A stretch of DNA of 15,623 nt from Elusimicrobiota bacterium. Its GTDB lineage: Bacteria > Elusimicrobiota > Elusimicrobia > Elusimicrobiales > Elusimicrobiaceae. The position numbers and the translations under genes were made by a program. The notes beneath the pieces were generated by a model. It saw nothing but the letters and a program-made list of their open reading frames with translations. It did not search any database and had not been told where the DNA came from. Below, piece after piece: positions 7,395 to 13,259 of this stretch; position 1 is the stretch's first letter; every line of letters begins with the position of its first letter. The stretch is taken from assembly GCA_031271365.1 (NCBI GenBank), contig JAISVV010000040.1:1-15623 (forward strand), written 5' to 3'.

Positions 7395-8432
7395 ATGAAA
7401 GCCATAGTAAAAACCAAAGCCGGCCCCGGGGCCGAATATACAGACGTTGACATACCAAATATAAAAAGCGACGAACTTTTAATAAAAATACACGCCGCCT
7501 CCATCTGCGGCAGCGATTTACCCATTTATAACGGCGACGCCCTTGCAGCCCGCGGCATGAAGCCGCCCTTTATCTTCGGCCACGAACTTTGCGGCGAAGT
7601 GGTGGAAATCGGCGACAAAGCCAAAGGCTTTACCAAAGGCGATTTTGTGTCGGTGGAAAGCCATATCTTCTGCGGTATGTGCTACCAGTGCAGAAACGAC
7701 CAGAGGCACGTTTGCTCCAACCTTCAAATTTTAGGCATAGACACGCAGGGCGGCTTTGCCGAATACGCCGCCATCCCCGCGCGCTGCGCCTGGAAGCACG
7801 CCGACGATACTTTAAAAGACATCGGCTCTATCATGGAGCCTTTGGGCAACGCCGTTTTTGCCACGCTGGCGGAAGATATTGTGGGCAAAACGGTTTTAGT
7901 TTCCGGCCTGGGGCCGCAGGGTTTGTTTGCGGTGGAAATCGCTAAAGCCACCGGCGCGGCAAAAGTTATCGCCACGGAGGCTTCGGCTTTCCGCAAAAAA
8001 CTGGGCGAGCAAATGGGCGCGGATGTTATCATAGACCCTATGGAAGGCGACACCGTCAAAAAAATCATAGAAGCCGGCGGCGAGAAAAGCGGCGTTGACA
8101 TCGTGGTGGAAATGTCGGGCAACCCGACGGCCATTAACACCGCCTTGGAAGCGGTTAAACCCGCGGGCAGCGTTATAGCCTTCGGCCTGCCGAAAGGCAA
8201 TATAACCATAGATTACGGCAACCAGATAATTTTTAAAGCGCTGCGTATGCAAGGCATTACGGGCAGAGAAATTTTTAGAAGCTGGTATAAAATGGAAAGT
8301 TTGCTAAGAAGCAAAGCCATTAACCCGCGCCCCGTAATCACGCATACCTTTAAGATGAAAGACTTTGAAAAAGCCTTTGCCGTCGCCGCCGACCCGAAGA
8401 AAGAATGCGGCAAAGTTATACTTGTCCCCTAA
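7395..8432 (+). CDS. tdh: L-threonine 3-dehydrogenase (zinc MDR family)
   Basis: Tdh oxidises L-threonine with NAD+ to 2-amino-3-ketobutyrate. The 345-residue protein is a medium-chain zinc alcohol dehydrogenase. Catalytic zinc residues are Cys38 (SICGSD), His63-Glu64 (FGHELCG) and Glu148 (MEPLGNA). The structural zinc site is Cys93, Cys96, Cys99 and Cys107. The Rossmann motif GLGPQG lies at 171-176, and acidic Glu195 at the end of the second strand fits NAD(H) rather than NADP(H). GITGREIFRSWYKM in the C-terminal part closely matches the segment typical of true threonine dehydrogenases. The next gene, kbl, uses its unstable product, which confirms the call. It starts a new gene group after a 43-bp gap. 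Confidence 0.94.
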   Translation: MKAIVKTKAGPGAEYTDVDIPNIKSDELLIKIHAASICGSDLPIYNGDALAARGMKPPFIFGHELCGEVVEIGDKAKGFTKGDFVSVESHIFCGMCYQCRNDQRHVCSNLQILGIDTQGGFAEYAAIPARCAWKHADDTLKDIGSIMEPLGNAVFATLAEDIVGKTVLVSGLGPQGLFAVEIAKATGAAKVIATEASAFRKKLGEQMGADVIIDPMEGDTVKKIIEAGGEKSGVDIVVEMSGNPTAINTALEAVKPAGSVIAFGLPKGNITIDYGNQIIFKALRMQGITGREIFRSWYKMESLLRSKAINPRPVITHTFKMKDFEKAFAVAADPKKECGKVILVP

Positions 8433-8444
8433 GGAGTTTTAAAA

Positions 8445-9629
8445 ATGGAAAGACTTAAATTTTTAGAGCAGGAAGTGGCAACGCTTAAAGCCGAAAACCG
8501 CTTCATAGAGCCCCATGTTTTGCAAAGCGCGCAGGACGCCGTTTGCGTAATAGACGGCAAAGAGGTTATTAACCTGACCTCCAACAACTATCTTTGCTTA
8601 ACAACGCACCCCAAAGTTAAAGCCGCCGCTATCAACGCGACGGAAAAATACGGCATAGGCACGGCCGCCGTGCGCACTATTATCGGCACCACCGCCATGC
8701 ACGGCGAGCTGGAGCAAAAACTGGCAGAATTTAAAGGCACAGAGGCCGCTTTGGTTATACAATCGGGCTTTACCTCCAACACAGCCACCTGCCAAAGTTT
8801 GATGACCAGCCCCGAAGACGCGCTTATTTCAGACGAGCTTAACCACGCCTCTATCATAGACGGCGGGCGGCTGTCTAAAGCCAAAAAGAAAATATACCGC
8901 CACAGCGACATGGCGCATTTAAAAGAAATTTTAGAAAGCGAAGAAGTTAAAAAAGCGCGGCGCAAACTGCTTGTTACCGACGGCGTATTTAGCATGGACG
9001 GCGACATTGCCCCGCTGCCGGAGATTGTTGATTTGTGCGAAAAACACGGCGTTATCGTTATGGTTGACGACGCGCACGCCAGCGGCGTTATCGGGCCCGA
9101 AGGCCGCGGCACCGTGGCGCATTTTGGCCTTAAAGGCCGCGTGGATATACAAATAGGCACGCTTTCAAAAGCGTTTGCCACCATAGGCGGCTACGTTGCG
9201 GGCACTAAGGCTTTAAAAGAGTATATGCAGTCTGTGGCGCGGCCGTTTTTATTTTCCAGCTCGCATCCGCCAAGCGTTGTGGGCACCTGCCTTGCCGGCT
9301 TAGACGTTTTGTATAACGAGCCGCAGCTGCTTAAAAAACTTTGGGATAACTCCAAATTTTTTAAGGAAGAACTTAAAAAAGCCGGCTTTGATATAGGCAA
9401 CAGCCAAACGCCCATTACGCCCGTTATGGTGGGCGATACCATAAAAGCCAAAAAGTTTAGCAAAATGCTTTTTGAAGAGGGCGTCTTTGCGCTGGAAATC
9501 GCTTTCCCCACCGTGCCTATGGGCAAGGAGAGGCTTAGAACAATAGTCACCGCCGGCCACGAGATAAAAGATTTAGAAAAGGCCGCCGCGGCGTTTAAAA
9601 AATGCGGTAAAGCCTTGGGCATTATCTAA
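8445..9629 (+). CDS. kbl: Glycine C-acetyltransferase (2-amino-3-ketobutyrate CoA ligase)
   Basis: Kbl is a PLP enzyme that splits 2-amino-3-ketobutyrate with CoA into glycine and acetyl-CoA, completing threonine breakdown begun by Tdh. The 394 residues show the alpha-oxoamine synthase fold: SNNYLCL (46-52), NHASIIDG (133-140, His136 stacking on PLP), VDDAHASGVIG (207-217, Asp208 and His211) and the PLP lysine Lys242 in GTLSKAFATIGGY. By motif alone it could be BioF or another family member, but adjacency to tdh and lack of other biotin genes favour Kbl. AAGGAG at 8431-8436 overlaps the tdh stop and lies 8 nt before ATG. Its TAA shares one base with the znuA ATG (TAATG). Confidence 0.94.
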   Translation: MERLKFLEQEVATLKAENRFIEPHVLQSAQDAVCVIDGKEVINLTSNNYLCLTTHPKVKAAAINATEKYGIGTAAVRTIIGTTAMHGELEQKLAEFKGTEAALVIQSGFTSNTATCQSLMTSPEDALISDELNHASIIDGGRLSKAKKKIYRHSDMAHLKEILESEEVKKARRKLLVTDGVFSMDGDIAPLPEIVDLCEKHGVIVMVDDAHASGVIGPEGRGTVAHFGLKGRVDIQIGTLSKAFATIGGYVAGTKALKEYMQSVARPFLFSSSHPPSVVGTCLAGLDVLYNEPQLLKKLWDNSKFFKEELKKAGFDIGNSQTPITPVMVGDTIKAKKFSKMLFEEGVFALEIAFPTVPMGKERLRTIVTAGHEIKDLEKAAAAFKKCGKALGII

Positions 9630-10522
9630 TGTTTGGGCGCGTTGTAAAGTTTATAAACACCACGGCGTTATGCGCCGTGGTGTTGTTTTTTATAGCCTGC
9701 AATAACGGCGGCGCAAGCGCGCCGGAAGCGGGCGCGCAAAAACTAAAGGCGGTTGTATCGGGCTACGCGCCTTACGCAATTGCCGAGGCCGTCTTAAAAG
9801 ACGCGGCCGCTTTGCAAATGCTTGTGCCGCCCGGTACCGAAGCGCACAGCTTTGAGCCAACTCCGCAAAACGCGGCTGCGATACAAAATGCGGATTTCTT
9901 TTTCTTTACAAGCGGCCGCATGGAGCCGTGGGCGATGGAAATTTCCGACGGCCGCGGCATAGCCTTGGCCTACGAGCTGCCAAACAATAACCCCAAGGAC
10001 CCGCATGTCTGGATGGATTTTGACAATACGCTTGCCATGGCTAATAATATGGCCATGTACGTAGCGCGCAAATACCCGCAGCTTGAGGCGCAGCTGCTGC
10101 AAAACACGTCGGACTTCAACCGCCAAATCCAAATGTTAAAGCGGCTGTACGGCCAAACGCTTGCAAATTGCCAAACGCGCGATATTTACCATGTGGGGCA
10201 TTCGGCCTTCGGCTATATAGCGCGAAATTATAACCTTAATTTTAAACCGCTTATCGGCGCAACTTTTGAAGGCGAGCCTTCCGCGCGCGACATGGCGCAG
10301 ATGATAAAAGAAATTAAAACCAAAAACCTAAGCTATATTTTTACCGAAGAAGTTTTAAACTCGCGCCTGGCGGAGGTTATCTCTAAAGAAAGCGGCGCGC
10401 GGCTTTTAAATTTATACACCATAGAAGGCGTCAGCAAAGAAGAGTTTGAAAACAAAACCGGCTACCGCCGGTTTATGATGTTAAACCTGCAAAATTTATC
10501 AAAAGGCCTCTCATGCGCGTGA
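9629..10522 (+). CDS. znuA: Zinc ABC transporter substrate-binding lipoprotein ZnuA
   Basis: ZnuA captures Zn2+ in the periplasm and passes it to the ZnuB permease. The 297 residues start with a signal sequence ending FIAC (Cys24), so it is probably a lipoprotein, although Phe at -3 is not ideal. Metal ligands are visible as His73 (GTEAHSFEP), His126 (DPHVWMD) and His191 (VGHSAFGY). The third His rather than Glu points to zinc instead of manganese. The His-rich loop common in ZnuA before DPHVW is absent (only a short PNNNPK stretch). The start at 9629 overlaps the kbl stop as TAATG, with no strong ribosome binding site, implying translational coupling. A perfect intrinsic terminator lies within codons 10-21; the alternative starts GTG/GTG/TTG at 9677-9685 would remove the charged n-region of the signal peptide and are less likely. 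It overlaps znuC by 10 nt. Confidence 0.9.
   Translation: MFGRVVKFINTTALCAVVLFFIACNNGGASAPEAGAQKLKAVVSGYAPYAIAEAVLKDAAALQMLVPPGTEAHSFEPTPQNAAAIQNADFFFFTSGRMEPWAMEISDGRGIALAYELPNNNPKDPHVWMDFDNTLAMANNMAMYVARKYPQLEAQLLQNTSDFNRQIQMLKRLYGQTLANCQTRDIYHVGHSAFGYIARNYNLNFKPLIGATFEGEPSARDMAQMIKEIKTKNLSYIFTEEVLNSRLAEVISKESGARLLNLYTIEGVSKEEFENKTGYRRFMMLNLQNLSKGLSCA
9656..9691 (+). terminator. Intrinsic terminator inside the 5' end of znuA
   Basis: A 12-bp perfect stem (9656-9667 with 9673-9684), a 5-nt loop (TTATG) and, one base later, six Ts (9686-9691) form a textbook rho-independent terminator on the + strand, 27 bp past the kbl stop. It overlaps the reading frame of znuA and encodes signal-peptide residues Asn10 to Phe21. 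It may end most kbl transcripts and let only part continue into znuACB-nth, or act as an attenuator relieved by ribosomes translating znuA. Confidence 0.8.
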
Positions 10523-11259
10523 TAGAAGTTAAAAATTTATCCTACGCCTACTTTGGCGCAAGCGCGCTGGAAGATGTTTCCTTTAAAATAAAACCGGGCG
10601 CGTTTACCGGCGTTTTAGGCCCCAACGGCGGCGGCAAAACAACTTTGGTTAAACTTATTTTAGGGCTTTTAAAACCGCAAAGCGGCCAGATAAAACTTTT
10701 TACCGACGGCTGGGCGCAAATAGGCTATATGCAGCAGCGCGCCGCAGCGGCGGGTTTAATGCCGCTAAGCGCGTTTGAGGTTGCGCGCCTAGGGCTGCTT
10801 TCTACCAAAAAAACGCCTAAAATTTTTAACAGGCAAGACGACGACGCCACGCTGCAAGCCATGCAAAACACCGGCTGCGCGGAGTTTAAAGGCAAGCTTT
10901 TTTACGAGCTTTCCGGCGGGCAGCAGCAGCGCGTTTTGCTGGCGCGCGCCCTGATAAACAAGCCGCGGCTTTTGATTTTAGACGAGCCTTCCACCGCTTT
11001 AGACAGCACCTCGCGCGAAGTTTTTTTTGAACTTTTATCCAAATTAAATAAACAAGGCGTTACAATACTTTTAATAACGCACGATATCGGCGAAGTTGGC
11101 AAATACGTAGACAGCTTTTTAATATTGGACAAGCGCCTGGTCTTCCACGGCGGTAAGCAGGCTTTTTGCGCCTCGCCGGAGGTTACAAAATACTTCGGGC
11201 CGTATACGCAGCATATTATGGACCACTTGCACCACGGGGGCGCCAATGGGGTTTGTTGA
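10513..11259 (+). CDS. znuC: Zinc ABC transporter ATP-binding protein ZnuC
   Basis: This cytoplasmic ATPase powers zinc import with ZnuB. All ABC motifs are present in its 248 residues: Walker A GPNGGGKT (36-43), Q-loop Gln74/75 in GYMQQ, signature LSGGQ (133-137), Walker B LLILDE (153-158, catalytic Glu158) and switch His190 in LLITHD. The C-terminus has a histidine-rich tail (HIMDHLHHGG, ~234-243), common in ZnuC and possibly metal sensing. It overlaps znuA by 10 nt and znuB by 14 nt, so the three subunits are translationally coupled. Confidence 0.94.
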   Translation: MRVIEVKNLSYAYFGASALEDVSFKIKPGAFTGVLGPNGGGKTTLVKLILGLLKPQSGQIKLFTDGWAQIGYMQQRAAAAGLMPLSAFEVARLGLLSTKKTPKIFNRQDDDATLQAMQNTGCAEFKGKLFYELSGGQQQRVLLARALINKPRLLILDEPSTALDSTSREVFFELLSKLNKQGVTILLITHDIGEVGKYVDSFLILDKRLVFHGGKQAFCASPEVTKYFGPYTQHIMDHLHHGGANGVC

Positions 11260-12082
11260 GTTTCTATCGTACGATTTTGCGCAGCGCGCTTTAGCGGCCG
11301 GCGTGCTGGTAGCCTTAATCACGGCCGCCTTGGGCCTGTTTTTGGTTTTAAAGCGCATGGCCTTAATCGGCGACAGCTTAAGCCACGTGGCCTTGAGCGG
11401 CGTCGCTTTGGGCCTAATTACAAATTTAAGCCCCGTGTTTGTGGCCATGCCGGTGGTGATGGCAAGCTCGCTGGCGGTGTATAAAATATCGCAAAGCGCA
11501 AAAGTTTACGCGGACAGCGCCCTTGGCATCGTAAGCGCGGCGGGGCTTTCTTCAGGCCTTATAATCGCGGCTTTGGCCGGCGGGTTTAATGTTGATTTAT
11601 TGTCCTTTTTATTCGGCAGTATTTTGGCGGTGTCCGGCGCGGAGCTGGCTTTGGCCTTGGTTTTAGCCGTTTTAATTTTTGGCTTTATTTACCTTTTTTA
11701 TAACGAGTTAACCGCCCTGGTATTTGACGAGGATTTTGCCCAAACCGCCGGCGTTAAAGTGCGGCGGCTTAACATCGCTTTAGTGCTCATTAGCGCGGCG
11801 GCGGTGGTTATCGCGCTGAAAGTTGCGGGCATTATGCTTGTATCGGCCATGATAATTCTGCCGCCTTGCGCGGCCTTGCAGCTGGCTGAAAACTTTAAGC
11901 GCGCGCTGTTTTTATCCTGCGCGCTTTCCGTCGCGGGCGTTGTGCTGGGCGTTTACGCCGCGTTTCTTTTAAACCTGCCAAGCGGCGCGGTTATTATACT
12001 TATAGATTTACTGATACTTGCGCTGTGCGCGGGGGTTAAAAAATATGCTTTTAAAAAAAGAATTCTTACCAAGGCTGATTAA
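11246..12082 (+). CDS. znuB: Zinc ABC transporter permease ZnuB
   Basis: This inner membrane permease of the ABC-3 family has 278 residues with about eight hydrophobic segments. Early family features are FLVLKRMALIGDSLSHVALSG (about 31-51, overview), the conserved region after the first two helices, and near the end GIMLVSAMIILPPCAAL. It forms the Zn2+ channel with ZnuC. The ABC-3 family also includes Mn/Fe permeases, so the metal is inferred from the zinc-type ligands of ZnuA. Its start lies within the znuC 3' end and its 3' end overlaps nth by 38 nt. Confidence 0.94.
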   Translation: MGFVEFLSYDFAQRALAAGVLVALITAALGLFLVLKRMALIGDSLSHVALSGVALGLITNLSPVFVAMPVVMASSLAVYKISQSAKVYADSALGIVSAAGLSSGLIIAALAGGFNVDLLSFLFGSILAVSGAELALALVLAVLIFGFIYLFYNELTALVFDEDFAQTAGVKVRRLNIALVLISAAAVVIALKVAGIMLVSAMIILPPCAALQLAENFKRALFLSCALSVAGVVLGVYAAFLLNLPSGAVIILIDLLILALCAGVKKYAFKKRILTKAD

Positions 12083-12686
12083 AGATTTAAAATCTTTATA
12101 CCCGCAAAATAAAACCGCTTTGCGCTACAGCGGGCCCTTCCAGCTGCTTGCGGCCGTAATACTAAGCGCGCAATGCACCGACGCGCGCGTTAATATGGTA
12201 ACGCCCGTATTATTTCAAAAATACCCTACGCCGGATAAAATGGCCGCGGCCGATATCAAGGATATAGAAAATATTATCCGCTCCACCGGCTTTTACCGCA
12301 GCAAAGCTAAATCTATATCAGAAAGTTCTAAAGCGTTAATAAAAAACTTTGGCGGGCAAGTGCCCGGCAATATGCGGGATTTACTTACGCTGCGCGGCGT
12401 GGCGCGCAAAACGGCCAATGTAGTGCTGGCAGATTATTTCGGCGTGGCGCAAGGCGTTGTGGTGGATACGCACGTAAAACGCCTGGCTTACCGCATGGGC
12501 CTTACAAAAAACGCCGAGCCCGTTAAAACAGAGCGCGACTTAATGCGGCTGTTTGATAAGAAATACTGGATTTTTTTAGGCAATGCGCTTGTTTGGCACG
12601 GGCGCAAATTATGCCCCGCGCGCGCGCCAAAATGCGCGCAGTGTAAGCTAAATTCCTACTGCCCCAAAAACGGCGTTAAAAAATAA
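12045..12686 (+). CDS. nth: Endonuclease III (Nth), DNA glycosylase/AP lyase
   Basis: Nth removes oxidised pyrimidines from DNA and nicks the abasic site. From the ATG at 12045 the protein has 213 residues, close to E. coli Nth (211); a GGGGG stretch at 12031-12035 acts as ribosome binding site, so I reject the TTG at 12018. Visible features are LSAQCTDARVN (40-50), the helix-hairpin-helix with catalytic Lys122 (GVARKTANVV), catalytic Asp141 (VVVDTHVKR) and the 4Fe-4S ligands Cys190, Cys197, Cys200 and Cys206. Each is offset by +2 or +3 from E. coli numbering. The hairpin reads LRGVA rather than the common LPGVG, a mild deviation. It overlaps znuB by 38 nt and meets tdk tail to tail with no spacer. 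Confidence 0.94.
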   Translation: MLLKKEFLPRLIKDLKSLYPQNKTALRYSGPFQLLAAVILSAQCTDARVNMVTPVLFQKYPTPDKMAAADIKDIENIIRSTGFYRSKAKSISESSKALIKNFGGQVPGNMRDLLTLRGVARKTANVVLADYFGVAQGVVVDTHVKRLAYRMGLTKNAEPVKTERDLMRLFDKKYWIFLGNALVWHGRKLCPARAPKCAQCKLNSYCPKNGVKK

Positions 12687-12701
12687 CTAATTTTTAGGCG
12701 C
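12673..12701. terminator. Possible shared hairpin at the nth/tdk convergence
   Basis: An imperfect AT-rich inverted repeat spans both stop codons: GCGTT with GGCGC (two G-T pairs), one A-A mismatch, then AAAAAT with ATTTTT around the loop AACTA. Because the two genes abut, any terminator must overlap coding sequence, and this is the only structure seen. It lacks the GC stem plus T-tail of a standard intrinsic terminator. Confidence 0.25.
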
Positions 12702-13250
12702 ATTGAAACAATCAACGCAGCGGGCGTCGTAATCCTGCGCGCCGCCGACGTAGATGCGGCTTTTAACGTCGGCAAGCCGGTTTGTGCGCCGCGCGGGTTT
12801 GCCGCACTTTGTGCAGCGGGCGGAAAGTTTAACGACATCGTCCGCAACGGCTAAAAGGCGGGCGGTGCTTTCAAAGGGCATGCCCAGGTAATCCAAATCC
12901 AGCCCGCAGCAGATAACGCGTTTGCCGCGGTGGGCCAGCTCTTGGGCGACGGACACGACTTCGTTGGTAAAAAAGTTAACTTCGTCTAAAGCTACAACGT
13001 CGGTATCGGCGGCTGTTAAATCCAAAATATCCTGCGCGCGCTCGACGTTAACGGCGTCCATTTTTTTAGCGTCGTGCGTCGCAATGCCGCGCTTTGCGTA
13101 GCGTTTGTCTAAGATAGAATTAAACACCTGCACTTTTTGCCCCGCCGTGCGGCTTACTTCTATGCGCCTTATAAGCTCGGTACTTTTGCCGGAGAACATA
13201 CAGCCGCAAATAACTTCCAGCGCGCCGTAGGGAACTTTTTTACTTTTCAT
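12687..13250 (-). CDS. tdk: Thymidine kinase (type II)
   Basis: Tdk phosphorylates thymidine to dTMP in the salvage pathway. The 187 residues include the P-loop GCMFSGKST (16-24), VALDEVNFF (86-94, with catalytic Glu90 in place of the usual DEAQF context), GLDLDYLGMPF (116-126), a zinc site of Cys146/Cys149 and Cys178/Cys181, and the thymidine-binding lasso segment VGGAQDYDARC (168-178). Asn instead of Gln after the catalytic Glu region is a small deviation. AGGAGA (complement of 13256-13261) lies 5 nt before the start, overlapping the lptD stop, so tdk is the last gene of a ROK-lptD-tdk operon. It abuts nth without spacing. Confidence 0.95.
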   Translation of the reverse strand: MKSKKVPYGALEVICGCMFSGKSTELIRRIEVSRTAGQKVQVFNSILDKRYAKRGIATHDAKKMDAVNVERAQDILDLTAADTDVVALDEVNFFTNEVVSVAQELAHRGKRVICCGLDLDYLGMPFESTARLLAVADDVVKLSARCTKCGKPARRTNRLADVKSRIYVGGAQDYDARCVDCFNAPKN

Positions 13251-13259
13251 AGCAATCTC

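Noticed and set aside
9374..9389. Short palindrome around AAAGCCGGCTTT within kbl
   Set aside because: No loop and no T-run beyond coding context; expected by chance in a sequence rich in GCCGGC words.
12018..12044. Upstream TTG start for nth adding nine residues
   Set aside because: The ATG at 12045 has a G-rich ribosome binding site and gives the family-typical length; the extra residues come from the znuB coding region.
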